Shown: positions 48,901 to 58,700 of the stretch, piece by piece
Layout: every line of letters begins with the position of its first letter
How positions within the stretch are numbered: the first letter of the stretch is position 1
Origin: Zonotrichia leucophrys gambelii
Lineage: Eukaryota > Chordata > Aves > Passeriformes > Passerellidae
Direction: 5' to 3'
Length of the DNA: 64,000 bases
Assembly: GCF_028769735.1 (NCBI RefSeq)
Contig: NC_088186.1
Span: 9,827,001 to 9,891,000 of the forward strand
The notes under the pieces: model-generated
The model's input: only the letters and a program-made list of their open reading frames with translations
What the model was told of the DNA's origin: nothing
Database searches by the model: none
Made by a program: the position numbers and the translations under genes

Positions 48901-51900
48901 CCAGAGGGCTGAGGGTGTCCCAGACATTGGAAGAAACACACAGGAAAAGGTGACAAGGCTAGGGAAGAGCCTTGGAAGGCAGAAGAGCATCTTGTTTTCC
49001 TCTCTGCTCACCCTGGTTTTCCAGTCAGGTGGGAAATACTCGAAAGCAGGGAGGCAGCAGTCCCTGGCAAGCTGGCACAACCTGGGGAGGAGGCTTCCCT
49101 CACTCTCCTGAGCCCTTTGAGAGCTGCCTCCTCCCAAACTCAGCACCCATGAGCTGCATGGAGTGTGGAGGGAGAGGCTCCTCCTAACTCACACCCCTGC
49201 ACACTTTGCAGGCATTTTACTGACACTTTTTCACACACACAGAGCTGCAGGGCTTCCTTACCCCAGAGGAAGGCACTTCTGGGGAGTGAGGGATGCAGGG
49301 CAAGCCTGGAACACCCTTCCCTTGGGGAGTGAGTGCAGCAGCAGCTGGTGGAGGGTCTCAGGGGGTGAGCCACAGGAGCCTTGCTCTGAGAGGCAGCCAG
49401 GCACAGTGTCACAGACAAAATCAGGGAACAGAGGAGAGCAGGGTACCCGAGGAGGTAAAGAAGGTAAAACCAAATGAGAGCAGTAGAGAAGAATAGTAAG
49501 TAGGAAAGAAAATTAACAAGAGACAAGTTTCTCTCTTATCCCTGAACAGTGATGCCAAACATACAACTCCTGCTCCAGGCTCTGAGTTTTGAGCATGTCT
49601 AGACCCTGAGACACAGAACAAAAGGCACAGCAGAGGTTGCACTTACGCTTGCATAGTTGTGGTAGCAGTGTGAAAACTGAAGAGGTTCTCCTTTGGGAAC
49701 CAGGTTCGTATGGGGACATCATCTGCAAGAGAGAGAGAGCCTGAGCAGCCAGCAGGCACAGACACCCCTCAGACAGCCACATTTCCTCCCCAAGCTCCTT
49801 CTCTCAGGGCTTTCCTTCAGCATCCTGCCCTGGCTGAACAGTTCAAGTCTCATCCTCCTCATGTAATTGCACACTGCCTCTGAGTGTTCTGTAAATTCCT
49901 GCTAAGCCTGTCTATCAGGCTACTAAGTGAAGAATAAAAGCTCTATCTTAAGCATTGGAGATTAGAATAATCCAGGAATTACAGAACTGACATTTGAACT
50001 AGGAAAAAAAAAAACAGGGAAAAGAAACATTTTTCATTAAAGGCATTTTCCTGTCTCTGCCTTTTCCCTTATATCATTGATTTAAACTGTCCCATTCCTC
50101 CAGTTCTGATACAGCACTGTAGAAGATGAAAAGCATTTACCTTCCACTCAGAACAGTAACCCTGAAATATCATCTCTTTTTCTGCCACTGAAGTTTCAAT
50201 AAACCCCTCTCACACCTGCTCCTGGTGACTCGGCCTTCAGGGGTTCCCCTGGTTTGGAAGTCAAAGCACCCATCAGCTCCACAACCTGCAGGTAACTGAG
50301 CTGATTTAGTCACTTCTCTTTGTAAACTGCCCTGCCCAAACCAATTGTGGGGTGTTTTTTCCCTATTTCCAGGGCATCAGAACACTGCATCACCTTCACT
50401 GAAAGCAAAATAAGTCACCAATTATGTGTGTGGTGACCAGGAGGAGGAACCTGCCCAAGCAGCAGCTGCTGCTGAGAACTCTCAGGCTGGAGTCAGGCAG
50501 GCAGGGAATCAGAGGGGTACTGAAATCCACTGCCACAACACTTGTGAGAGCTCAGTGGACTGCATTCCTGGGGCTGGAATTCCTGTTCACACCGGATTTG
50601 TGACTCCCTTCCCTAATGCCTTGCCCCATGTTGCTCATTGTGTCTGGCCTCAGTCATTCAAGTCTTGAGATCTGAATATATTTCATATTCTGGCATTGTC
50701 AAGGTATTTTTTACTTCACTTTCACTGGCTCCAGCCCAGTCAAACTCCACATGCCCACTGCAGGCATAATTACTACAGACCAGCTATCTTACCAATTTGT
50801 TCAGATCATCATATCCTACAGATTATTCCCTGAAAGTACAGAAAGTGGCTGCAATTAGAGATGCAAAAAATGCTAACTGCAGCTGGGGAGCCTTCCTTTG
50901 AAGTGCAGCTTCCAAGAAATCTATAGAAAGCTGTAGCAGACACTCCTTCTCAGCTCACAGTTTACGTCAAGTCTTGTTTAAAGGCACTCCAAGGAAATAT
51001 AGATGTTAAATGAAACTGCATTCCAGTGTGCTAAAGCTTCCTGCTGCAGTCCCAAAGTCTGCTCTCCTCCAAAACACAGAGACAAAAGCAAAGTAGAACA
51101 ACTCAGACTGTAAATGAGCTGCTTGTTTGAAGCCTCCAACCCACAGAAATGGCAAAGGAGAAGTTGCACAAATTCCTTTTTAGCCAACAAGTCTATAAAG
51201 TCTTCTAAGGGACTGCTCATCTCAAAGGACTGAGTCTCCTCCTGTGCTTTACAGCTCTTAAGCCACAGGGTTTGGTTCAAAGCAGAGCTTATGAACAACA
51301 GCTAATATATCCTTAGCTTAGCATCCTTAGGAGGCTCTGCCTGCCCCATCATTGGGAGCTTTCTCTCCTTTTCTCATAGACTGGAGTTCACTTGGGAAAA
51401 TACCCCTAATGAGGGGCACTCAATGAGGAATAAAGGATTTGGAGCCCTTCAGAGGGTAGGACATCAGCAGAGGAGCTCACAGGTGGGGACTGGGCAGCAC
51501 AGCTCAGCTCCAGAGCTCACTCACCACATTAAAAATCAGATCATGGGCATGGCTGCTGCTGCCAGGAGCAGGCAGCACATCCTTTCTGGCCAGGCAGAGC
51601 AGCTTGGTCTCCTTTCCTTTCACCATCAACTGTGAGGAAACAGTGGAGGAGCCAGGAGCCTGGTAAGACTGGAGGGACACCACCACCACATCCAGCATCT
51701 CCAGCTGCTTCCCACTGCACCCAAATCCTCTGTCCATAGTGTGTGTGTGTATCAGATGCTGGGAGCAGCCAGGAGATGACAGCTCGTGCTCCCCTGGAAT
51801 GGTGTCAGGCATCAGAAACTCAGCATCAAAACCCACATTCAGTGATGCCAACGGGGCCAGGCTGCCATAAGGGCTGGTTTGCAGCAGCCACTTGTCATGT

Positions 51901-54900
51901 GGATGCAAACAGAAGCAGCACTGTCAGGTGAGCCCTGGGGAAATCAGCTTCTCCTGCCTCCAGTGCTCCCCTTCCCTGCTAGCCAGGCAGGAAGGACATG
52001 CCAGGGAATTCCTGCAAGCTGTGGCACTTTGCTGTTCAGTTCTGGGGTTATCTCTGAGTGGCAGCACTTGGATAGAGAGTGCAAATAACACCAAGCTGAG
52101 GGAACTCTCCCTCCATGGTGCCAGTCCTGGGATGGAAATTGGGCTTGGGGACACAGCCCTGCCTGTGCAGCCACACATGTCAGGACCCAGAGGATTGAGA
52201 TGAGCACCCAGGGGAGCTGCTGAAACATGGAATGCCCATGGGGGCATCCACAGATCCTGCACTGGCCACTTTCTTCCCATTTAGGTGACTACTCTGACAC
52301 ATTTTCAGACAGACCAATCTCCACCCCACACTGATGACTGGCCCCAATGACAATGGCTGCCTGGCTGAAAACAAACACTGCATTCCAAGGCCCAGTAACA
52401 GCATCTCCCTGCAGGAATCACCTGCACAGGTTTCCCAGCAAACACAGCTCCAGCTATGAGGAGCTAAACCCCTCCATTAATGCTGTGGAGATTTGCCTTG
52501 CTTCTGTATCAAGTAATCCTTCCAGTCCCACAGTGCAATTCTGATTTGTCGAGGTGTGCTGGTTTGGCTGGGATAAAGCTCATTTTCTTCACAGGAGCTC
52601 ACATGGGGCACATGCAGTGTCTGATGTGAATCCCAGAAAGTCTCAGGGAACAGAGGAACAATGCTTAAAAATCATGCATAGGATTTCAGGGGCTTTTCCA
52701 CACATTTCATAATCAGCTATTTTCATTACTATTCTTCACTTTAATCCATATATTCATGTAGCTGCATAATTTCAGGTATCTAGGCATGAAAACATGGTCC
52801 AGGACCCAAACCTTTGGTGATTTTACCTGTAGTAAACATCACTGCAGTATTTATCAGAAAACTCTGACCCCAGGGAAGCTGGACAGTTTGATCTGCACAG
52901 TCCTTACACAGAATTTCTTTTCAAGGACAAACCCCTGACCTTTCCTGGCCAGACTCTCTGCTCTAAGTGCCTTGATGTGTGTTTACAGAAAAACTCAGAC
53001 AAATTGGGCCAGACTCTTTGCCAGCCACATACAGGCAAAGATGGACTGCACATCAGTTTATAATTCAAAGCACACAGACTGTGACATATATTTGATTAAT
53101 GGTTCAGTTTTTAAAGACCTTTTTTTTAATGGAATGGAATAATTACAAGCACTCTTGTAATTGAGAGAGCATTAAGCAAGGAAGAAAGGAGGGAAAAAGT
53201 CCAACACTATGTTATTTGCCAATATTTGTAGGAAGCCCATGAGGTGGCACTACATGAGTGGCATCCAGCTCTGCAAACAAGAATTTTGGGAACACACCAA
53301 AGTGCATAATACCATAACTTGAGGCTCCCACAAAGCAGTTCAGAAAGATTTCCCCTGCCCAGCAAGAGGCAGAGAGAGGATCCTGCTCTGAACTGCATCT
53401 GGGATGAGCATGGATGCAGGGTTTTGACAGAGTCCTTCCTCTTGCTCTTCCTCCACAGAAGAGGAGCCCACTGAGCTGCATGAAGTCATGAAAACCACCC
53501 AGAGCACCTCTGATGACCAGGAGCTAGGATGAGCTGGCCCCCAACTGAGCTCAGCTTATTGCAAACTCCTCCTTTGACAATCCCTTTCCAGGAATGCTGC
53601 CCCACAGTACCAGAAGGGCCCAGGATCAAAATCCCTGTGCTGGGATGAGATGGGTGTCACCTTTCGTGTCACCCAGTGGGGACTGACAGCCTGGTCAGAG
53701 GGACAGTCAGATAAATTTTCCCAAACATTTCTCAGGGAAATTTTGAGAAAGCTCAGAGAAAGAATTAAAACAATCCTGCAGCTGGTGTTTTGATTGTAAA
53801 ATGTGTTGTTAATTGTAAAGTGTTTACAAGCAGGGTGCTGTTCCTAATTAACCAATGCTGTGAGGAGTATTAATTAAAAACAAATCAAGTCCACCTTTAT
53901 CATAACTGTCAATATCCAAGGGTGATGTTATGATGTTTGTATCCCCATCCATGTGTTCTGTTTATGCTGGATATCTGTTCTGTGCCTTCAAGAGTGGCTC
54001 TGGAGAGCAAAGTTTTGTTTTGGTTTTGCTCTCAGTTGCTCCCCCACGGCTGGTGGGACACACACACAGGGCAGTGCATGGTGCTGCTTTTGCTTTTTGC
54101 TTTTGCCCTCGCTCTTGCTTCTGCTCATTTGCTAGTTTAGTTAAACAGTCCAAATTTCTTCCTGGACTGTTTCTCCTTTCCCTTTTTTGGACCTACTCGA
54201 GCCTGCTCCAGACTGGGACCTGGGAACACCGAGAGTTTGCACCTTGTGGCTGCAGCAGCTGCCCCAGCACAGGAGGGACTGAGAACAGAGCGACCACCCC
54301 CAAGAGAGACTTTCTGAATTTGTCATCTTTTTCAGAGCAGTGACAGAGTGGTGTCACCTGGTATTGTTCATTCTGTGTTCTGGGGGGTGCTGTGCCTGTT
54401 CAATAAACAGGTTCTGTGTGCTGGGGGTGCTGTGCCTGTTCAATAAACAGGTTCTTTCCACTTCTCTCCAAGGAATCCTTCCCAACCTGGTTGGGGGGAG
54501 GAGCTGTGTGGGTTTGCTTTCTGGAGGGGACCCCCTTTGGAGGTTTTCTCCCTAATTTGTCCTAAACCAGGACAGTCTATAAAAAAAAGTGTAGTTTCTA
54601 ATAAACTTTGCATTTTACCTTCTGAGACCTTAGAGTCTATAGATCACTTTATTCACCCATCCTCACTACAACAACAACCCAGCAGTCACTTACCAGACAC
54701 TCGATCCACACTGTACATCCTCTCCAGCCTTTTCCTGTGCCACCCAGCCTCGCCAGGTGGGTGCTGCTCCAGCTCGATGGACTGCTGGGAAGGGGCAGCC
54801 AGCCTGGAGCAGTTGGGGCACTCCTTGGAGCCCTGGCGGCCGCCGGGCCAGGCCTTGCAGTGGCGGACGCCGTGCGAGCCGGCGGCGCCGTGCGCGTGGT

Positions 54901-55170
54901 GCCCGTGGTGACACTCCTCGTGGGCAGCTCCCTTCATCACCACCAGCTCCATGCTGTCGTTCTCGTGCTCCGACAGCATGGGCCTCTCCCCAGAGATGGT
55001 GTACACCCGTGGCTTGGGGCCCTCGCTCGGCAGCTTCTCCGCCTGCTCCTCGGTGAAGCTCCTCTCGAATTTGCCGTCCGAGATGACCGAGAGCCTGCGC
55101 TTGTTCTGGGCCACCTGCTGCAGCTCAGGGGAGTCCTCCTGCCCGATGTAGGAGTCTGCTAGCAGGTGAT
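30883..55170 (-). CDS. NSMF: NSMF (NELF/Jacob), 14 of its coding exons; 5' end outside window
   Basis: Fourteen exons between 55170 and 30883 join in frame, with GT-AG introns throughout, to 479 residues and a TGA stop. Numbering from the first residue here, the protein shows NKRRLSV (23-29), RVYTISGE (55-62), a His/Cys-rich patch (84-105), RQGSKECPNC (112-121), RKRLERMYSVDRVS (146-159), a basic nuclear localisation signal RKRRKR (195-200), an IQ-like segment ALIQRNFRKHLRM (206-218), an Arg/Ser-rich RRERSFSRSWSDPTP (232-246), and a long, highly conserved C-terminal half ending HSKLLDYDDIL. It matches mammalian NSMF across its length; only about 44 N-terminal residues are missing. NSMF/Jacob carries NMDA-receptor signals from synapse to nucleus, with caldendrin masking the NLS/IQ region, and is linked to GnRH neuron migration. 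Confidence 0.97.
31002..31080. repeat. 27-bp tandem repeat, three copies, beside last NSMF exon
   Basis: Three near-identical copies of GGGGTCACACCCTGAAAGGG GCACAGA lie about 20-100 bases upstream of the last NSMF acceptor in the transcript. On the minus strand each copy contains TGCCCCTTTCAG|GG, a 3' splice-site-like sequence. Confidence 0.92.
31945..32105 (+). mobile_element. CR1 3' end with expanded tail microsatellite
   Basis: GAGGTGTCCCTGCCCATGGA, then GGGCTGGAACTGGGGGAGCC and CCCTTCCAACCCAAACC are the CR1 3' end. The usual terminal ATTCTRTGA units have expanded into a degenerate array of GACTGATTCTGTGA-like words up to about 32105. It lies in an NSMF intron, antisense to the gene. Confidence 0.85.
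32851..32926 (-). CDS. NSMF: NSMF exon (residues 423-448)
   Basis: The acceptor is CTTTCAG|CTATTT and the donor is CAAG|GTAAAT; 76 nt. It encodes LFQNLKNLMNPYRVAFESPL and ELSAQ. Confidence 0.95.
33265..33367 (-). CDS. NSMF: NSMF exon (residues 388-422)
   Basis: The acceptor is TTTCCAG|CTTCTG and the donor is AAG|GTAGGA; 103 nt. It encodes FWKRLSRLMSKVNPEPNIIH and IMGCYVLGNPNGEK. Confidence 0.95.
33368..34904 (-). other. NSMF: NSMF intron without recognised content
   Basis: A 1.5-kb intron between the 34905-34984 and 33265-33367 exons. A plus-strand open frame covers 33806-34615, but it lacks a recognisable domain and starts on GTG; I treat it as chance. Confidence 0.6.
34905..34984 (-). CDS. 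NSMF: NSMF exon (residues 362-388)
   Basis: The acceptor is CTTGCAG|GGAGGC and the donor is CCT|GTGAGT; 80 nt. It encodes GGPGHLYLLKNKVATFAKVE and KEEDLI, ending with two bases of a Leu codon. Confidence 0.95.
35977..36047 (-). CDS. NSMF: NSMF exon (residues 338-361)
   Basis: The acceptor is TTTGCAG|AGGAAA and the donor is CCAG|GTACAT; 71 nt. It encodes EEIEKKLNIYRKGCKIWK and MLIFCQ. The polypyrimidine tract is a pure run of about 18 T (36052-36069 on the plus strand as A). Confidence 0.95.
36052..36069. repeat. A18/T18 homopolymer at an NSMF splice acceptor
   Basis: Eighteen A on the plus strand form the whole polypyrimidine tract (T18) before the CAG of the 35977-36047 exon. Confidence 0.95.
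36589..36622 (-). CDS. NSMF: NSMF 34-nt exon (residues 327-337)
   Basis: The acceptor is TTTCCAG|GACCAT and the donor is CTGG|GTATGT. It encodes DHEHATFDDIL plus the first base of Glu. It is small but unambiguous, since it completes ILYDHEHATFDDILEEIE. Confidence 0.94.
37599..37682 (-). CDS. NSMF: NSMF exon (residues 299-326)
   Basis: The acceptor is TTTGCAG|CTCATC and the donor is TAT|GTGAGT; 84 nt, phase 0 on both sides. It encodes LISSKVPKAEYVPTIIRRDD and PSIIPILY, nearly identical to mammalian NSMF. Confidence 0.95.
37975..38310 (+). mobile_element. Diverged ERV LTR, 3' end missing
   Basis: TGTGATATTTTCTGAAAG, then GAAACTGAGAAGCCTCAGAG, ACATTGTTTACCAACAGG and TAGTATAGTTTTAGTATAAT follow the same order as the better-preserved LTR at 38531-38941. 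The expected 3' part is absent after about 38310, and no target-site duplication is visible. Confidence 0.75.
38531..38941 (+). mobile_element. Solo ERV LTR, flanked by an 8-bp direct repeat
   Basis: TGTGGCATTCACATTCTC, CAGAGAAAAGGAAAACAATT, TTGGCCAATCAGGGCCAAGC, an AATAAA-type AT-rich poly(A) region, then ACATGGAGTCAGATGCATCA and CCCTGCAAATACAA. This order matches a passerine class II-type LTR as I remember it. The 8-mer TGGTGTCA occurs at both edges (38523-38530, 38942-38949). The insertion is antisense to NSMF. Confidence 0.8.
39154..39275 (-). CDS. NSMF: NSMF exon (residues 258-298)
   Basis: The acceptor is CTGGCAG|GCCATG and the donor is ATG|GTGAGT; 122 nt. It encodes HDLQDSCGTLDGDFDLNWE, then EAMACDGEDFIPPKIM, an acidic linker preceding the conserved C-terminal half. 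Confidence 0.95.
39820..39855 (-). other. NSMF: Possible cryptic exon in NSMF intron
   Basis: The minus strand reads TTCCTTCCAG|...|GTAAGG around 36 nt, with a second acceptor TTCCCCAG inside at 39839. In the phase required by its neighbours it would introduce a stop codon, so if used it would act as a poison exon. Only the splice sites support it. Confidence 0.2.
40888..40977 (-). CDS. NSMF: NSMF exon (residues 228-258, Arg/Ser-rich)
   Basis: The acceptor is TCCTTTAG|CATTTG and the donor is GAAA|GTGAGT; 90 nt. It encodes TFAERRERSFSRSWSDPTP followed by IKADSFHDSRE. It is Ser/Arg-rich and so a likely phosphorylation region. Confidence 0.95.
42863..42915 (-). CDS. NSMF: NSMF exon (residues 210-228, IQ-like segment)
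   Basis: The acceptor is CTTGCAG|GAATTTT and the donor is CAAA|GTAAGT; 53 nt. It encodes RNFRKHLRMVGSRRVKAQ. Confidence 0.95.
43040..43330 (+). mobile_element. Degenerate CR1 reverse-transcriptase fragment
   Basis: A plus-strand reading has SGVPQGS (the RT motif normally GVPQGSVLGP in CR1) followed about 24 residues later by FAEDTSAG, a decayed counterpart of the catalytic F-A-D-D-T-K motif, where the first catalytic Asp has become Glu. The element is short and inactive, and lies in an NSMF intron. Confidence 0.65.
43546..43692. repeat. 49-bp tandem repeat, three copies
   Basis: Three copies starting at 43546, 43595 and 43644 of a unit beginning AGCACACAGCTGCAGGGGAA, differing at a few positions. 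The period is not a multiple of three, so the same peptide appears in successive frames; no coding role is implied. Confidence 0.93.
46440..46515 (+). mobile_element. Short CR1 3' end
   Basis: GCAAGGGAGCTGGAACTAGA, then TTCCAATCCAAACCATTCTG and TGATGAT form a diverged CR1 3' terminus within an NSMF intron. Confidence 0.7.
46808..46876 (-). CDS. NSMF: NSMF exon (residues 187-210, nuclear localisation signal)
   Basis: The acceptor is TTCCCCAG|GGCGTTC and the donor is AGAG|GTAGGG; 69 nt. It encodes AFRGYAERKRRKREND and SAALIQ, so the basic NLS and the start of the IQ-like segment are both here. Confidence 0.95.
47034..47640. repeat. Minisatellite of 44-50-bp units in NSMF intron
   Basis: About 13 units alternate between forms like CTGGGCTGCTCCTCAAACAT GGCCCAAAGGAGCACCCACC ATCC and a longer form with an ATCAGAACG insert. 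It fills most of the intron between the NLS exon (46808-46876) and the 6-nt microexon (47931-47936). Open frames across it are by-products. Confidence 0.95.
47641..47930 (-). other. NSMF: NSMF intron segment next to the microexon
   Basis: Unique sequence between the minisatellite and the microexon donor (GTAAGTATAA). It contains an AT-rich patch (47900-47925) directly downstream of the donor in transcript order. Confidence 0.5.
47931..47936 (-). CDS. NSMF: NSMF 6-nt microexon (adds Ile-Ser)
   Basis: The minus strand reads a pyrimidine-rich tract, then GAATCTCTAG|CATCTC|GTAAGTATAA, with consensus-quality sites on both sides of six bases. Inclusion converts MQA-AFRGY to MQA-IS-AFRGY, which matches the mammalian MQAISVFRGY; skipping also preserves the frame. 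The human match and the ideal donor make it a real exon rather than chance. Confidence 0.88.
49647..49722 (-). CDS. NSMF: NSMF exon (residues 160-185)
   Basis: The acceptor is CTTGCAG|ATGATG and the donor is GC|GTAAGT; 76 nt. It encodes DDVPIRTWFPKENLFSF and HTATTTMQ, ending with two bases of an Ala codon. Confidence 0.95.
52555..52625 (+). mobile_element. Short ERVL-type LTR 5' fragment
   Basis: TGTGCTGGTTTGGCTGGGAT followed by AAAGCTCATTTTCTTCACAG and GGGGCACATG resembles the start of common avian ERVL LTRs. Only the first 60-70 bases are recognisable. Confidence 0.55.
53690..54574 (+). mobile_element. ERV LTR (one or two merged), plus orientation
   Basis: The right part (about 53930-54574) has a Pyr-rich GCTTTTGCTTTTTGCTTTTG block, CTGTTCAATAAACAGGTTCT twice, a GGTTGGGGGGAGGAGC stretch and a CCTAAACCAGGACA end typical of avian LTR 3' termini. 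The left part (53690-53900) may be its 5' half or another repeat. I found no target-site duplication, so the left border is uncertain. Confidence 0.6.
54371..54450 (+). repeat. 40-bp duplication with two poly(A) signals inside the LTR
   Basis: A 40-bp unit ending GTGCTGTGCCTGTTCAATAA ACAG occurs twice in tandem (CAATAAACAG at 54401 and 54441), duplicating the LTR poly(A) signal. Confidence 0.92.
54694..55170 (-). CDS. NSMF: NSMF exon 2-equivalent (residues 1-159)
   Basis: The acceptor is TTTGTTTCAG|ATCACC, so one base (G of Asp) comes from the missing upstream exon. The donor is TCTG|GTAAGT. The 477 nt encode DHLLADSYIGQ through MYSVDRVS. The part from 54780 to 55150 is CpG-rich, unlike the other exons. 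The His/Cys patch lies at residues 84-105. Confidence 0.95.
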
Positions 55171-55336
55171 CTGAAACAAAAGGCACGTTTTCCTTAAAGC
55201 AAAGCCACACAGACAGTGGCAAATTCAGGAGGCTCTTTGCTACTGCTGTGTAGGGGAGACAGACACAGGAGGTCCCTGCAGGAACCATTTGAGATGAACG
55301 TGTGCCCATCACCACCTTCTAAACCTCTAGGCAGGC

Positions 55337-55727
55337 TGTGACGGTGTTCACAGGGGTTTTCAGGTGAGGGAAGAGATGAGAATGTTGACTCCACGTTCAG
55401 AAGGCTTGATTTTTTATTTTATGATATATATATACATTATAACTATACTAAAAAGAACAGAAGAAAATGTTTCATCTCAGAAGGCTAGCTAAGCTAAGAA
55501 TAGAAAGGAATGAATAATAAAGGTTTGTGTCTCAGACAGACAGTCCAAGCTAACTGGGCTGGGATTGGCCATTAATTGTAAACATCCAACATGGGCCAAT
55601 CCCAGATGCACCTGTTGCATTCCATAGCAGCAGATAACCATTGTTTACATTTTGTTCCTGAAGCCTCTCAGCTTCTCAGGAAAAAAAATCCTAAGAAAGG
55701 ATTTTTAATGAAAATATGTCTCTGACA
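55337..55727 (-). mobile_element. Solo LTR, ERVK-like, with 6-bp target-site duplication
   Basis: This 391-bp element runs from TGTGACGG to GTCTCTGACA on the plus strand and is bounded by the direct repeat GCAGGC (55331-55336, 55728-55733). On the minus strand it reads TGTCAGAGACATATTTTC, then GAGAAGCTGAGAGGCTTC, an AT-rich poly(A) zone and ACGTGGAGTCAACATTCTC. It is related to the 38531 element. The 6-bp duplication fits class II retroviruses. It lies in NSMF intron 1, sense to the gene. Confidence 0.88.
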
Positions 55728-58700
55728 GCAGGCATTGAAATGACAGATAAACCACGACAGAGATAAACCTCTTCTCACAGAGAACCCCAATATTTTACAC
55801 ATGTGTGGCCACCCAAAAGCTCTAGCAGCAAATACAGGTTTCAGTGCACAGCCTGAAAATGCTGCCATGCAAGACAGCCCTGGTCCAGCTGCAGCCCTGC
55901 TCAGCCACACGAGGGCTACGGAGCTGGTGACAGTCTGCAGGACAAGGACCAGCACCACCTTCTCCAAGTGCCAAACTCCGAGTGTTTGGTGCATTAAGCT
56001 CTTTCAGAACACTGGCAAAGGGGCAAACCAACAAGGTTTGTTTGTTTTTTTCCCCTCCTGATTTTCTGCCAGGTGGTTTGACATGAAAGAGATGCAGCAA
56101 GGCTTCAGCTGGCAGCTGCAGCCCAGCACCCGCCCTGGTCTCACAGATGGCCACAGCTTGGAGCTGTCCTGGAAGAAAACACAGCCGCTCCCTGTGCAGG
56201 GTAGGAAGATCCAAGGGAGACAGGCCCATGAGTGCAACTATCTTTGGAGCCCACACACTGGATGAAGTGCCAGGAAATCTCAGCATTTCCATGGCAATTC
56301 CATGCATGAACCCAACAGTAGCTCCCACCCACCTGCTAATCCTTTTTCAAGTGGCTGTTAATTACCTCTTACACTTCCCTTCAGATGGGAAGCAGCTCAG
56401 GGACTGGCAAAAAGGCTCAGCAGGGAAGGCATTATTTATGTGACTGCTACCCAAAAAATGAAATCATTAGTGTCCAGCACAGACAGAAGCACTTAAAACA
56501 GAGGCAGAAAGCAAACCCAAGCCTTTACTTCAGTAAATATTTACAGAACATAACTTCTTTGGCTACTGAGCCATGACCTAGAAGAATTCATCCACAATTT
56601 GAAGGCTTGGCTATCTTGCAAGTGGTCATGAAGTGAAGGAGGAAGAGGAGAATGACCTCTGGACATGAGTGGTGGTGTATGTGTGTAACATGGACCTTTC
56701 ACTGCTGCCCATGAAGTGCTCCTGTGCCCCTCTGAGAGCAGCCCTCCCAAGCTGAGGCCATACACAGTCAGCTTTTGAATCTGAAATCCATCCTGGAACA
56801 TGCTCACATTGTCCAGAGCCTCTCCCCCTGCTCTGCTTGCAACCAGAACCGAGTTAGTACTGGTACAGGGTGTCACCCTTGTCTCATTTTTCTGCTTGAG
56901 ATACAACTTCCTCCAGCACCACTAGGACATAAATCAGTCTCTGGCCACTCTGCTCAAGAAGTGACTGTCAGGGCTGTTCAGGCTGACACAAGTCAGGTTT
57001 CCTTTCACTTGTCTCCTCAGAGTCTCTGCATACTGGAGCTGGCCAGGAGGAGACACTGTAGGAGTCCTGAAGAAAGAGCTGAGCCTTTTGAACCTGCAGC
57101 TGATGCTCTGTCCAGGCTTCACATGAAGTCAAAAATCCATGTCCAGGTGTGGTGAGGAGTAGTGCCCCTCAGATACTCCCCAGAGAGTGTGAAAGGCTGG
57201 CAGGGCTCTACTGTGCCCCATGGTCAGAGTGGACATCTGCACCTGCTCCAGGAGGAGCCTGATGGAAAATAAGGGTGATTCCAGTGGAATAAGGTGTTCC
57301 ACAGGCTGTTATCCCAGAGCCTGCAGGGTACAGGGTCAGAGAACAGTGCAGAGCATGCTCACAGCCCAGAGCCTGTACCCACCCGCAGGGCACAATGTCA
57401 GAGAACAGTGCAGAGAGTACCCACAGGCCCCAGAGTCTCTCAAACCACGTGTCCCCCCTCAAGAGGCAGCAGGTCCCCTTTATCTGCTCTCCAGCAGCTC
57501 AGATCCTCCCCAGCTCCAGGATTAACCGTGCTCTAGAGTGGGCACGTCTTGGGAAAACACCACCAAAGACTCCCTGAGCTCTGCCAAGATCTGTGCTCGC
57601 TAATAGTGCCAAACAAACCATTTTTAAAATTAAAAACAAAGGCCAGCTCTAAGTACTCTTCTCAACTTGTCAAATTTACTAATCTGTGTGGGCACAGTGA
57701 CGCTACAGATTTCTTAAGGCACCACAAAATCGTGGCTGACAGCTGCCCCTGCTCCTCCTGAAAGTGATACTTGCATGGGAGATGCACAGCCTCCTCAGAG
57801 GGAACACACAGGAGTGTCACCTTCACTCACACACTGACAGCTCTGGAATTCAGACATCCAGGAATTCCTGAGCCCTGGGATCTGCGGCTCAATGGAAAAA
57901 TGAAGTCCCCAAAGCACAATAGGCCTGAAAATGCTGATGATCACAAGAGCAAAGAGACCAATTCCAATCTCTGTTTTATAAGCAGTGAGGTCTGTTCAGC
58001 TCTATAAAATTTACAGACATTTCAGGGGCCCATGACTGGTTTCAAGTAAGAGTAAATTTTTTACTGAAATCCTGGCAGGATTGACCAGATATATATGACA
58101 TAAACTACCTACCTGATCTAGCATGCAAAATGTGAGGATAAATCTTTCTTCCTACCTTACTTGTCCCCTCCTCAAAGTGTTTTCACTTGTACTTATGTAA
58201 GAGTTTTCATGAGCTACACTACAAAGGGCTGCCAGCACACCAATGTGCTTTCTTTTTGTAAAACAATTGGATAATTCTTCATTTTCATTCAATTTAGCAC
58301 CTTCAGTAATTACACACTGGAGAAGCTACTTCATATGCCTCGGGAATACGAAGCTTTATTCAAGAGTAGTTGTTAATAAAGAATTATCTACAGAAAAATA
58401 GTGTGGAAGGAAAAGAGATTCAAACATCCATCATAATGAATTATTGGCCTGTAGAACAGAATCCACACCATTTCAGGAGTCTGTGCATTCACATACATGA
58501 GTCACACACACCAAGATGTTACCAGTTACCCTTGTCTGTGCTTGCTGTGAACAGGATTCAGGTGCCAAAACACTGCACTTGCTGCCACAAAGGCATTTGA
58601 GGCTATCAGGTTACTTCTGCTAGGAAGGAAGTCAGGCTGGTCCAGAAATCAGTGCTGGATTAGAGCTGAGCCACAGGGATGTGGGGTGAGGAGAACCAAG

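Larger units (their letters stand above)
49723..54693 (-). other. NSMF: NSMF intron between exon 2-equivalent and the next exon
   Basis: About 5 kb with no recognised coding content. It holds an LTR fragment at 52555-52620 and the LTR-like block 53690-54574. The remainder is unique sequence with chance frames. Confidence 0.7.
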
